Shown here: one piece after another, positions 23,599-32,028 of the stretch
Layout of the letters: each line of letters starts with the position of its first letter
Numbering within the stretch: position 1 is the stretch's first letter
Source: Deinococcus roseus
Lineage (GTDB): Bacteria > Deinococcota > Deinococci > Deinococcales > Deinococcaceae
Length of the DNA: 64,000 bases
Reading direction: 5' to 3'
Assembly: GCF_014646895.1 (NCBI RefSeq)
Contig: NZ_BMOD01000015.1
Location: forward strand, 56,353 to 120,352
Notes under the pieces: generated by a model
Databases searched by the model: none
Told to the model about the DNA's origin: nothing
The model's input: the letters and a program-made list of their open reading frames with translations, nothing else
Translations under genes and position numbers: made by a program

Positions 23599-25722
23599 AT
23601 GACAGGAAACACATACAAAACGATGTTGGGCTCTCGCGAACTGGTGATTGAGACCGGTAAACTGGCGAAGCTCGTGAGCGGTTCCGTCACCGTACGATAC
23701 GGTGACACCATGCTGCTGGTGACGGCACAGGGATCCACCAGACCCTCCACCCTGGACTTTCTGCCCCTGACCGTGGAATTTGAAGAGCGCCACTACTCGG
23801 TGGGGCGCATTCCCGGTTCCTTCCAGCGCCGCGAAGGCCGCCCTGGTGAGAAAGCCATCCTGGGGGCACGCATCACCGACCGCCAGATCCGTCCGCTGTT
23901 CCCCAAGGGCTTCCGTCAGGAAACCCAGGTGATCATCACCGTGATCAGCGCCGATCAGGAGAACCTGCCCGACGTGCTGGGCGCTGTGGGGGCTTCTGCC
24001 GCCCTCTCCATCAGCGATGTGCCCTGGGCTGGACCCACCGCCTGTGTGCGGGTCGGTCAGATTGATGGCCAATTCGTGATCAACCCCACCACCACAGAAA
24101 TTCAGAACAGCACCATCGATCTGGTGGTCGCTGGCACCAAAGAAGCCGTGATGATGGTGGAAGCCGGAGCACACAGTGTGGATGAGGAACTGCTGGTTTC
24201 GGCCATCGAGTTCGCCCACAAAGAAATGCAGCCCCTGATTGCCCTGATCGAGCAAATGAAAGCCGAAGTTGGCAAAGAAAAATTCGAGTGGAATCCTCCT
24301 GTGGACGCCCTCGCAGAAGTCTACCCCGCATTTAAAGAAGCCGCGATTGCCGCTGGCCTGAAAAATGTCCTGCTGACCGAGGGCAAAAAAGCCCGTGGCA
24401 AAGCCCTGGATGAACTGCAGAGCCAGTTGATCTCTGCACGCGTGCCTGACCTGACCGCTGAAGGTGCTGCCGAACAGGTGGCCCTGCTGCAAACCGCTTT
24501 TGGCAAGGCCCAGAAAGAAGAACTGCGCCGCATGATCATCGAAGATGACCTGCGCGTGGACGGACGCAATGGCCGCCAGGTGCGCCCCATCTGGATCGAA
24601 GCCACCCCCCTCCCCCGTGCCCACGGCAGCGCCATTTTCACCCGCGGGGAAACCCAGGTGCTGGGCACCACCACCCTGGGAACAGGCCGCGATGAAATCC
24701 TGATTGACGACCTGGGCACCGAAACCGGCGACAAGTTCCTGCTGCACTACAACTTCCCCCCTTACTCCACCGGTGAAGTGAAGCGCATGGGGGGCCAGTC
24801 CCGCCGCGAAATCGGACACGGCAACCTCGCCAAACGCGCCATCCGCGCCATCCTGCCCGAATTCGATGATTTCCCTTATGTGATCCGCGTGGTCGGTGAC
24901 GTGCTGGAAAGCAACGGGTCCTCCTCCATGGCCACTGTGTGTGCAGGATGCCTGAGCCTGATGGACGCAGGCGTGCCCATCAAGGCCCCGGTGGCCGGTG
25001 TGGCGATGGGTCTGGTCATGGAAGGCGAGAAGTACCGCGTGCTGACCGACATTCTGGGTTCTGAAGATGCCCTGGGAGACATGGACTTCAAGGTCTGCGG
25101 AACCGCTGAAGGGGTCACCGCCCTGCAAATGGACATCAAGATCAGCGGCATCACCCCTGCCGTGATGCGTGAAGCACTGGCCCAGGCCAAAGAAGGCCGC
25201 CTGCACATTCTGGGCAAAATGGCCGAAGCCATGCCTGCCACCCGTCCTGAACTCTCCAAATACTCCCCCAGAATCCTCACCACCAAGATCAACCCCGACA
25301 AAATCGGTGTCATCATTGGCCCCGGTGGGAAAAACGTGCGCGAACTTGAAGCCATGGGTGCACAGGTCACCATCGAGGAAGATGGCACCATCCGCATCTT
25401 CTCCGCAGACGCTGCAGCAGCAGAAGCTGTGCTGAAGCGCGTGCAGGCCCAGACCTATGAGGGCAAAGTTGGCGACGAATTTGACGGCACCGTGGTGAAA
25501 ATTGCGGCCTTCGGGGCGTTCATCAATTTGTTCCCCGGTCAGGACGGCATGCTGCACATCTCCCAGATCAGCGAGCAACGCATCGAGAAAGTGGAAGACG
25601 TGCTGGCCGTCGGAGACAAAATCCGCGTGAAAATCGCTGGTGTGGACGACCGCGGCAAGCTGGACCTGATTCGCCCCGAACTTGAGGGCAAAATCAAACC
25701 CCGCGCCCCCCGCAGAGGCTAA
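23599..25722 (+). CDS. pnp: Polyribonucleotide nucleotidyltransferase (PNPase)
   Basis: A 707-residue phosphorolytic 3'-5' exoribonuclease, part of RNA decay in the cytoplasm. Two RNase PH cores are present: one starting ELVIETGKLAKLVSGSVTVRYGD, the other LRVDGRNGRQVRPIWIEATPLPRAHGSAIFTRGETQVLGT. A KH domain (KIGVIIGPGGKNVRELEAM) and an S1 domain near residue 630 follow (GDEFDGTVVKIAAFGAFINLFPG). TAGACT at 23585-23590 is eight bases before the ATG, with no ribosome-binding site, so the mRNA may be leaderless. It is preceded by a terminator and lies just after the small hypothetical gene. Confidence 0.95.
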   Translation: MTGNTYKTMLGSRELVIETGKLAKLVSGSVTVRYGDTMLLVTAQGSTRPSTLDFLPLTVEFEERHYSVGRIPGSFQRREGRPGEKAILGARITDRQIRPLFPKGFRQETQVIITVISADQENLPDVLGAVGASAALSISDVPWAGPTACVRVGQIDGQFVINPTTTEIQNSTIDLVVAGTKEAVMMVEAGAHSVDEELLVSAIEFAHKEMQPLIALIEQMKAEVGKEKFEWNPPVDALAEVYPAFKEAAIAAGLKNVLLTEGKKARGKALDELQSQLISARVPDLTAEGAAEQVALLQTAFGKAQKEELRRMIIEDDLRVDGRNGRQVRPIWIEATPLPRAHGSAIFTRGETQVLGTTTLGTGRDEILIDDLGTETGDKFLLHYNFPPYSTGEVKRMGGQSRREIGHGNLAKRAIRAILPEFDDFPYVIRVVGDVLESNGSSSMATVCAGCLSLMDAGVPIKAPVAGVAMGLVMEGEKYRVLTDILGSEDALGDMDFKVCGTAEGVTALQMDIKISGITPAVMREALAQAKEGRLHILGKMAEAMPATRPELSKYSPRILTTKINPDKIGVIIGPGGKNVRELEAMGAQVTIEEDGTIRIFSADAAAAEAVLKRVQAQTYEGKVGDEFDGTVVKIAAFGAFINLFPGQDGMLHISQISEQRIEKVEDVLAVGDKIRVKIAGVDDRGKLDLIRPELEGKIKPRAPRRG

Positions 25723-25799
25723 AATGCATATCCAGAGGTCAAGAATGCTGAACAAAGAAGCCTGTCCCATCCAGCTGAACCTTCTGGATGTCTCTTCTT

Positions 25800-25829
25800 G
25801 CCCTCAGCCCTCGGCCCTCAGCCCTCGGC
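25800..25829. repeat. Heptanucleotide array upstream of the TPR-like gene
   Basis: Four copies of a CCCTCGG/CCCTCAG unit between pnp and the next ORF, ending eight bases before its start codon. Confidence 0.7.
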
Positions 25830-25836
25830 GGTATTC

Positions 25837-26157
25837 ATGAGACCCCAGTTCTTCACCGCTGCCAAAATCCTGCGCAAGGCCCGTGAATCTGCCTTGCAGG
25901 GCCGCACCGAGGAGGCCGTCAAAGAGTACCAGCGGGGCATCAACCTGCTGAGGACCCTGCCCCCTGAGCATGCCCGCGATGTGCTGCTCTCCCACCTGTA
26001 TCTGGCCCACTACCAGACCCTGGTGCTGGAGGAGAAAACCCGCGAGGTGGCCCTGGAGTCTTTGCACCTGGGCGTGAGTTATGCCCGCAGCACCCGTGAC
26101 CCCCTGGCCCGTGCCGTGGCCGAAGAATGCATGTCCGGGGCGAGTGTACAGCTGTAA
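25837..26157 (+). CDS. TPR-like helical protein
   Basis: A 106-residue protein made of paired helices with the pattern KILRKARESALQGRTEEAVKEYQRGINLLRTLPPEHARDV, resembling tetratricopeptide repeats, followed by a second helical pair. The ATG at 25837 begins right after the heptanucleotide array; an ATG at 25798 lies inside the array and is rejected. Probably a small adaptor protein. It may be transcribed with pnp, since no terminator separates them. A terminator follows at 26183. Confidence 0.62.
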   Translation: MRPQFFTAAKILRKARESALQGRTEEAVKEYQRGINLLRTLPPEHARDVLLSHLYLAHYQTLVLEEKTREVALESLHLGVSYARSTRDPLARAVAEECMSGASVQL

Positions 26158-26182
26158 ACCACTTCATCAACCTTTAATGAAT

Positions 26183-26213
26183 GCCTGTGGATGTTTGCCA
26201 CAGGCGTTTTTTT
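26183..26213 (+). terminator. Terminator after the TPR-like gene
   Basis: Stem GCCTGTGG / CCACAGGC with a 7-base loop followed by seven T. Confidence 0.88.
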
Positions 26214-26418
26214 GCTGGTTTTTCAGCTCTGGGAGCGTTTCACGGACAGAAAGCCTACCCTTGTCAGTCACAGATTTTTAACATGTTGTCCTTTAAGTTG
26301 AAGAAAGCATCTTTTGACGCTTTTTGCTCACGCTGCCCAACCCTGTGAACCCCTTCCTGGTGCATCTGCAGGGTGATTTGATGTGGTGCAAAAAGGTTCG
26401 ATTGCATCTGGAGGTCCC

Positions 26419-28662
26419 ATGAGACATTTGATTTCCCTCACCACAGGTCTTGCCTTGCTGCTGGCCGCCTGTGGCAGCCCCACGCCCCCACCCACCGAAC
26501 CCGTGGTGGCCCCCAAAGTCAACGAAAAAACACGGGTGGTCACCGAGGAAACCCGCAAAGCCCTTTCCACTTTTTCGTTCACCAATGCAGCAGCCTGCAA
26601 AACAGAGCCCGATCCGGTGAAGAACCCTGGAGCAGATCCGGCACAGTGCACCGCCAAACTGGTGTTTTCCAAAAGCACCCCCTACCTGGCAAACCTGAAG
26701 GTGGGGGAACTGATGGTCAGTGAGCCCGGACCGGGTGCACCTTACGGCTACCTGCAAAAAATCACCAAGATCACCCCTTCTGGCGGTCAGGTCATTGTGG
26801 AAACCCAGGCTGCCAGTCTGGATGAAGCCCTGATTGAAGGGGAATTTGATCAGAAAGGCACCCTGGGTGCGGCAGATCTGTCTTCGCTTTCTCTGAAGGC
26901 CGGGGTGGTGCCCAGAGGCCTGGAGAAAAATGCCATTGATCCGCAGGCCCAGTCTTTCAACCTGAATATCAACACCGTGCTGTACGACCAGGACGGCAAC
27001 GAAAGCACCACCAACGATCAGGTGCGCCTGAAGGGGAACTTCAACCTGACCGTGGACGATGGCCTCTCTTACAGCCTGAAATGGAAAAAAGTGCTTGGAG
27101 TGCCGATTTATCCGAACGGGATTTACGTGCGGATGGCCTACGGTTTCAACCAGAGCGCCAATGTCCGTGTGGAAGCAGAACTTTCCACAGGCATTGAAAA
27201 GGAAATCGAGCTGGCCAAGTTCACCTTTGAACCCATCACTTTTTTCATTGGTCCGGTGCCAGTGGTGCTGATTCCCAGCGTGAGGGTCACATCAGACCTG
27301 AAAGGCAACATCTCCGCAAAAATGGCCTTCGGGGCCAGTGAGAGTGTGGTGGCGCAGGCAGGCTTTGAGTACAACGATGGCTTCCACGACATCACCAAAT
27401 TTGAGAAGAACTTCAGCACCTTTGCCGAGGTCTCTGCCATCAAAGGCACTGCAGAAGTGGGCCTGAACCTGCAAGGGGAAATCCTGTTGTATGGTCTGGT
27501 GGGACCTTACGCACGGGTGCGGGGCCTCGTTGCCCTGGATGCTGCTGTGCCCAGAGACCCGGTGTGGACCCTGAACGCAGGACTCAGGGGTTATGTGGGC
27601 ATCCATGCCGATCTGCTGGTCAAAACGCTGGATTACGACAAGGAAATCTTCAAGCAGGATTTTGAAATTGCTCGCTCTGCCAACCAGAAACCCACCGTGA
27701 ACTTCAAGAGTCCAGCCAATGGGCAAACCTACAGCCAGAACGTCAAAATTGACAACATCTGCTTCACCATGGACGACCTGGAAACCAGCAACCTGCACCT
27801 CACCCTCAGCAGCAACCTGGATGGACAGCTGGTTTCGGCAGATGTTTCGCGGGGCAATTTCAGCAGTTACTGCCTGCCTTCCCGCAGTTTCAGCACGCTT
27901 GGCACCCGCACCCTCACCGCCACCGTGACGGACAAGGGGGGGCTGACCGCCACGGACACCCGCAGCATCGAAATCATCAACAATCCGCCTTCGGTGTTGA
28001 TTGCCAAACCCACCAGTGGAGCCAGTGTGTACATCGACACCCCTGTTCTGCTGAAAGGGGCTTTGCTGGATGCCAATGAGGAACTGGATTGCACCCGCTT
28101 CACCTGGAAAAGCAATGTAGGTGCAGATGAGCTGCCTGCCAACAACTGTGGCACCCCCACCGCCACCTTCAAGACCCTGGGAAGCCACACGCTCACTTTA
28201 GAAGCACGGGACAGTCAGAATGCCCTGGGCACCACCTCCATTGCCGTGAATGTGGTGGCCCAGCCTGCCAACCTGCCTCCTGATGTGGTGATCACCGAAC
28301 CCGAACAGAAACCCGGCATCATTCCCAAGCTGCCTTTTGCAGGGGGCACCATGACCATCAAGGGCACCATCACCGACCAGGACAGCGGCAACATCACATA
28401 CACCTGGCAATTTGGCTACCTGCAGAAAAGCGTGGGACCCAAATACGCCGTGATCGAGAAGAAAACCGTGCTGCTGGTGGGCAAGAAGCTGGACCTCTCC
28501 CTCACCATCAAACCCTCGGATTTCCTGCCTGCCAAAACCACTGGTGAATTCCCCTGCTACGAGGTGGACCCCTCAAACCTGACCCTGATGCTGGTGGCCA
28601 ACGATGGCATCAACAGCAATGTGGTGTTCAGTGTTCCCCTGGAAAGAGGCCCCGGATGCTGA
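26419..28662 (+). CDS. Large secreted lipoprotein with Ig-like domains
   Basis: A 747-residue lipoprotein. The signal peptide ends LLLAACG with the lipid cysteine near residue 18; GGAGGTCCC precedes the ATG. The first half is beta-rich without a clear family (LVFSKSTPYLANLKVGELMV, then NGIYVRMAYGFNQSANVRVE). From about residue 430 there are immunoglobulin-like PKD-type domains, with starts such as NQKPTVNFKSPANGQTYS, NPPSVLIAKPTSGASVYI and PPDVVITEPEQKPG. The stop codon overlaps the next gene start, so the two lipoproteins are coupled. The function is unknown; a surface complex is likely. Confidence 0.78.
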   Translation: MRHLISLTTGLALLLAACGSPTPPPTEPVVAPKVNEKTRVVTEETRKALSTFSFTNAAACKTEPDPVKNPGADPAQCTAKLVFSKSTPYLANLKVGELMVSEPGPGAPYGYLQKITKITPSGGQVIVETQAASLDEALIEGEFDQKGTLGAADLSSLSLKAGVVPRGLEKNAIDPQAQSFNLNINTVLYDQDGNESTTNDQVRLKGNFNLTVDDGLSYSLKWKKVLGVPIYPNGIYVRMAYGFNQSANVRVEAELSTGIEKEIELAKFTFEPITFFIGPVPVVLIPSVRVTSDLKGNISAKMAFGASESVVAQAGFEYNDGFHDITKFEKNFSTFAEVSAIKGTAEVGLNLQGEILLYGLVGPYARVRGLVALDAAVPRDPVWTLNAGLRGYVGIHADLLVKTLDYDKEIFKQDFEIARSANQKPTVNFKSPANGQTYSQNVKIDNICFTMDDLETSNLHLTLSSNLDGQLVSADVSRGNFSSYCLPSRSFSTLGTRTLTATVTDKGGLTATDTRSIEIINNPPSVLIAKPTSGASVYIDTPVLLKGALLDANEELDCTRFTWKSNVGADELPANNCGTPTATFKTLGSHTLTLEARDSQNALGTTSIAVNVVAQPANLPPDVVITEPEQKPGIIPKLPFAGGTMTIKGTITDQDSGNITYTWQFGYLQKSVGPKYAVIEKKTVLLVGKKLDLSLTIKPSDFLPAKTTGEFPCYEVDPSNLTLMLVANDGINSNVVFSVPLERGPGC

Positions 28663-30236
28663 CCCGAAATGCGATCCCCATGCTCTGTGTGGCCCTGCTG
28701 GTGGGCTGCAAAGGTGGAGAAGGAACCCCTCTACCCTCCGCTCCGGGTTTCAACCTGCAGCTCAAGGATTCCGTCATCACCCTGATGCAGGGAGACAGCA
28801 AAGACATCCTGGTCACCATCCAGCCTGAAAATGGCTTTGCTGCCGATGTGAACTTTACTCTGGTGCAACCCAGCGCAGACAAACTGACGGCTTCTTTTGC
28901 ACCCAGCAGCAGCAAAACCCAGACCAAGCTGACCATCAAAGCCCCCATGGAGCTTCCGGTCAACACCTATTCCCTGTTCATCAAGGGCACTTCTGGAAGC
29001 CTCAAGAAAACCTTTGAATTGAAGGTCAACGTCACCAAATCTCCCCTGATCACCGTGGGAGGCAAAATCAAAAACCTGATTGGAGGAAACATTCAGGGTG
29101 CAACGGTGCGCATCCGGGGGTTCAACAACACGGAAAGCACAGACACCAGCGATGCCTCTGGAAAATTCATGATCAAGGGGGTGCTGGCCCCTTACACCGC
29201 CACCGTGCAACTGTCAGACGGAGAAACCCACACCTTCCAGACCCTGAATCTGCCCAACCCCACCCTGAACCTCTTCAGCAGCAAGGGCATCATCTCTGCC
29301 ACAGATGTGACAGTGGCAGGCACCCTCTCTGGCGGAGCAGGCGTTCCCAACCCGATCAACACCGTGTCTCAGGTGGTGTATGCCAGCATCACCGAAAACC
29401 TGGGGATCAAAGGATTTTCGCCGGGTCAGGGCGGCCCTTACACCATCAAGTTGACCCAGCTCAATGAAAAAGTGGCTGAAGGACAGGTGTTTGCCTTGCA
29501 ATGGCAGGCCAACCTCAGTGGGGCCACCAGCATTCCCGTCACTTACACCGGATTTGGAACCAGCAGCAAATTCATCTCGGGTGGTGCCAGTGCCACTGGA
29601 AAAGACATCAGCCTGGATCCCGTCAGCCAGTCGGTGCTTTCCGGCAACGTGAACCTTCCCCTGCCTGCGGGCCTGACGCTGGTCTGGAAAAGCCTGGGCG
29701 CTGCACTGGTGCCCCGTGGTGGTTTTGTGCTGGCTGCAGATTACTCCAACAGCACCAGTTTCACCTACGCCATTCCCACCCCGGACATCCTGAAAAACCG
29801 CTATGTGCTGGCCGTGGGGGCCGTCAGCGACAGGGGAAGCGGCCTGATCCTGAATCGAGCTGGCCTCAGTGCGGCCCAGACCCAGCCGTTCACCCTGAAA
29901 GCTCCTCCCTTCCTGACTGCACCTGCAGACACCGCCACCAATGCAGGCAATGTCCTGAGCTGGAACAAGGGCACCTTCACCAGCCCCTTCTTTGTGGTGC
30001 GTTATCAGGACCTCCTGGGAGCCACCCGTTACGTTTACACCACCAGCACCAGTTACGCTGCCCCGCTGGAAAAAAACATGCAGTACACCTGGAACCTGAT
30101 TGCACTGGATGGCTTTGCCAATGCAGATGCCTTCGTACAGGAAGACGCACTGCCTTTCGGGTATCCGAATGCAGGCAGCATGCTGGATTTTGATTTCGGA
30201 GCCAGCAAAGAGCAGACCTTCACCACTGCGCCTTAA
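28656..30236 (+). CDS. Secreted lipoprotein with carboxypeptidase-regulatory-like domain
   Basis: A 526-residue lipoprotein with a short signal ending LVGCK. The ATG lies seven bases inside the preceding gene (GGATGCTGA overlap), after AAAGAGG. It begins with a beta domain (QLKDSVITLMQGDSKDILVTIQPENG), followed by a carboxypeptidase-regulatory-like segment around residues 140-190 (IGGNIQGATVRIRGFNNTESTDTSDASGKF). The C-terminal half has fibronectin-like strand repeats ending FDFGASKEQTF. Function unknown. Coupled to the upstream Ig-like lipoprotein, so the two products probably work together at the surface. Confidence 0.78.
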   Translation: MLTRNAIPMLCVALLVGCKGGEGTPLPSAPGFNLQLKDSVITLMQGDSKDILVTIQPENGFAADVNFTLVQPSADKLTASFAPSSSKTQTKLTIKAPMELPVNTYSLFIKGTSGSLKKTFELKVNVTKSPLITVGGKIKNLIGGNIQGATVRIRGFNNTESTDTSDASGKFMIKGVLAPYTATVQLSDGETHTFQTLNLPNPTLNLFSSKGIISATDVTVAGTLSGGAGVPNPINTVSQVVYASITENLGIKGFSPGQGGPYTIKLTQLNEKVAEGQVFALQWQANLSGATSIPVTYTGFGTSSKFISGGASATGKDISLDPVSQSVLSGNVNLPLPAGLTLVWKSLGAALVPRGGFVLAADYSNSTSFTYAIPTPDILKNRYVLAVGAVSDRGSGLILNRAGLSAAQTQPFTLKAPPFLTAPADTATNAGNVLSWNKGTFTSPFFVVRYQDLLGATRYVYTTSTSYAAPLEKNMQYTWNLIALDGFANADAFVQEDALPFGYPNAGSMLDFDFGASKEQTFTTAP

Positions 30237-30248
30237 ACCCTTTGATCT

Positions 30249-30280
30249 GGAACACGCCTCCCAAAAGGGAGCGTGTTTGT
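30249..30280 (+). terminator. Terminator after the lipoprotein pair
   Basis: Stem AACACGCCTCCC / GGGAGCGTGTT with a 4-base loop, followed by TGTTTTG. Confidence 0.78.
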
Positions 30281-30413
30281 TTTGCATCTGCCCTGTCCCT
30301 CAGTTACAATCCCTGATCCTGACTCCAAAACCCGAAATTGTTATTTTCGGTACGTCAATGTCCCGAGGCAAACAGCCTCAAATTCCCGCACACTGGTCTG
30401 TGAAGGAGTTTTC

Positions 30414-31286
30414 ATGCCTGATCTGAAGTTTTACACCCTGGATGTGTTCACGGACGTGCGTTTTGGAGGAAACCAGCTGGCTGTGCTGTTTGGAGCCGAA
30501 GACCTGAAAGATGCCCAGCTGCAACAGATCGCCCGTGAATTTCAACTGGCCGAAACGGTGTTTCTGGTGCCTGCTGAAAAAGAGGGCGACTGGCGGGCCA
30601 GGATTTTCACACCCGGACGGGAAATGACTTTTGCCGGACATCCCACCATCGGGACGGCTTTGTTGCTGGCTTTTCTGGGGGAAACCGCTGGAAAAGACCA
30701 GGTGCTGCTGGAGGAAATTGCAGGTCTGGTGCCTGTCAAATACCGCTGGGAGAATGGGCAGGCCGTTTATGCTGAATTGACCTCTCCCAACCCACCTGAA
30801 TTCCGGGAACCAGAAGCCACCCCTGAGCAGGTTGCACAGGTGCTGGGCCTCCAGCAAAAGGACATCGTTACCCTGGAAGGGGTTTCTTGTGGCACGCCTT
30901 ACTTGCTGGTGGAGGTGAACTCCAGGGCAGCTTTGCAGAACATCCAGTTCAATTTGCCAGCCTGGGAAAAGCATCTGGAAAGCAAGTGGGCTGCCAACCT
31001 CTATGTCTTTTTTGTTGCCCCGGATGAAATTTATGCCCGCATGTTCGCTCCCGAACCTGGCCTGCTGGAAGATTCAGCCACGGGAAGTGCAGCTGTCACC
31101 CTGGCTGCACATCTTGGGAAGCGCACAACAGAAGACCTGGAATCCAGCTGGGTGGTGCATCAGGGCATCGAGATGGGCCGTCCCAGCCGTCTGGACATCA
31201 CTGCCCTCAAGCTGGGGGGTAAGGTCACCGAAACCCGGGTGGGGGGGTCTGCTGTGCAGGTGATGGAGGGCATCTTCAGAATCTGA
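30414..31286 (+). CDS. PhzF-family isomerase/epimerase
   Basis: A 290-residue enzyme of the PhzF/diaminopimelate-epimerase fold. The start MPDLKFYTLDVFTDVRFGGNQLAV and the block FTPGREMTFAGHPTIGTALLLA are diagnostic; the C-terminal glutamate/asparate site is in EDSATGSAAVTLAAHLG. Members isomerise hydroxyanthranilate-type or similar substrates, and many have no known substrate. GAAGGAG precedes the ATG at 30414; the open frame begins upstream at 30273 but without signal. Monocistronic. Confidence 0.9.
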   Translation: MPDLKFYTLDVFTDVRFGGNQLAVLFGAEDLKDAQLQQIAREFQLAETVFLVPAEKEGDWRARIFTPGREMTFAGHPTIGTALLLAFLGETAGKDQVLLEEIAGLVPVKYRWENGQAVYAELTSPNPPEFREPEATPEQVAQVLGLQQKDIVTLEGVSCGTPYLLVEVNSRAALQNIQFNLPAWEKHLESKWAANLYVFFVAPDEIYARMFAPEPGLLEDSATGSAAVTLAAHLGKRTTEDLESSWVVHQGIEMGRPSRLDITALKLGGKVTETRVGGSAVQVMEGIFRI

Positions 31287-31839
31287 TTCCCATCTGGTCT
31301 AAAGCCTGAAAAACCAAAACAAGGTTCTGGAGGTGTCTTGCGGTCTCCAGAACCTGGGGGTTGTGTCTGAGAGGACTTTTGAGAGGGTCTTGGGTTGCTT
31401 GCGGTCTGTTTTTAAGTGTTGGTGCCTTCTAGAGGAGGGTTTAAAGTCTGGAGGGGTGTTTCCCTCAGCGGGTCATGGGGGAATGCTGCAGAGGATGTGG
31501 GCCAAGATGCACCTTTCTGGGGTTCTGGATTTCGCTCTTGCAAGCTTGATCCTGTTGTACCTGAAGCTGCGTTAACAGAGCGTTAACCCCTTCCATGACC
31601 AGAGAACTTCAGGAACATTTCAGCAAAAAGCTGGCTCCAGAGAACAGAAAAACCCACAGATCTGAACCGGGTTTAATTTCTATCCGGATTGGGTGCTTTC
31701 ATTGACCTTTGAATCTATTCAGCGAGTATGCACTGATATTCTCAGGAAAATACCAAGATTGGCTTAACATCTCAGGATTCATGACAGGAAAGACCATCTT
31801 CTGGTTTAATTTGTCATGTTTTTTCGTCTAGATCAAAGG
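31287..31839. other. Gene-free region upstream of the ilv leader
   Basis: No gene that I can support; a cysteine-rich frame at 31333-31575 has no homology-like pattern and I reject it. An inverted repeat AGGTTCTGGAG / CTCCAGAACCT lies at 31321-31352 (hairpin without a clear T run, probably the phzF terminator). A tandem GCGTTAAC pair sits near 31569-31584. The rest, to about 31839, is AT-rich and I see nothing in it. Confidence 0.5.
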
Positions 31840-31869
31840 TTGACACAGACAAAGACAGGCTGTTAAGGT
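31840..31869 (+). promoter_or_regulatory. Promoter of the ilv leader peptide
   Basis: TTGACA (31840-31845), 18-base spacer, TAAGGT (31864-31869), seven bases before the leader ATG. Confidence 0.7.
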
Positions 31870-31876
31870 AAATGCA

Positions 31877-31942
31877 ATGAGCCGCATTCTGACCAACATC
31901 GTGGTTGTGGTACTAGTACGCACAGGGGTTTCCCAGGCGTAA
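31877..31942 (+). CDS. ilvB leader peptide, Ile/Val/Leu rich
   Basis: A 21-codon ORF ending TAA at 31940-31942. The middle reads ILTNIVVVVLV: two isoleucines, five valines and two leucines in eleven residues, matching the products of the ilv pathway. It starts seven bases after a -10 element, so the leader is probably made from a leaderless transcript. It sits 86 bases before the acetolactate synthase start. Charged branched-chain tRNA scarcity would stall ribosomes on the Val/Leu run and open the competing RNA fold downstream. Too short for the usual gene finders. Confidence 0.8.
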   Translation: MSRILTNIVVVVLVRTGVSQA

Positions 31943-31998
31943 GCGGCAGTCACGTACACGCAGAAGAAACCCCCGGGTCGCACAGATCGCGGGGGTTT
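31925..31998 (+). promoter_or_regulatory. Attenuator of ilvB: antiterminator and terminator pairings
   Basis: Terminator hairpin AAACCCCCG (31967-31975) with CGGGGGTTT (31990-31998). The competing pairing joins GGGGTTTC inside the leader-peptide end (31925-31932) with GAAACCCC (31966-31973), the 5' arm of the terminator. Ribosomes finishing the leader at 31942 cover the first segment and allow termination; stalled ribosomes leave it free and favour read-through. The T tract after the hairpin is short (TTT then AACG), so intrinsic strength is moderate. Confidence 0.75.
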
Positions 31999-32028
31999 AA
32001 CGTTGAAATGAACGTTGAGAGGAGAAAC

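Noticed and set aside
23473..25770. Very long minus-strand open frame opposite pnp
   Set aside because: Shadow of pnp; no start signal and no domain pattern, whereas the plus strand is diagnostic for PNPase.
31333..31575. Plus-strand frame rich in Cys and Gly (about 80 codons) after phzF
   Set aside because: No ribosome-binding site or -10 layout; no recognisable pattern; it begins inside a hairpin.
32008..32028. Upstream ATG of ilvB at 32008
   Set aside because: It lies in a direct repeat (AACGTTGA twice) and lacks a ribosome-binding site; the ATG at 32029 has AGGAG.
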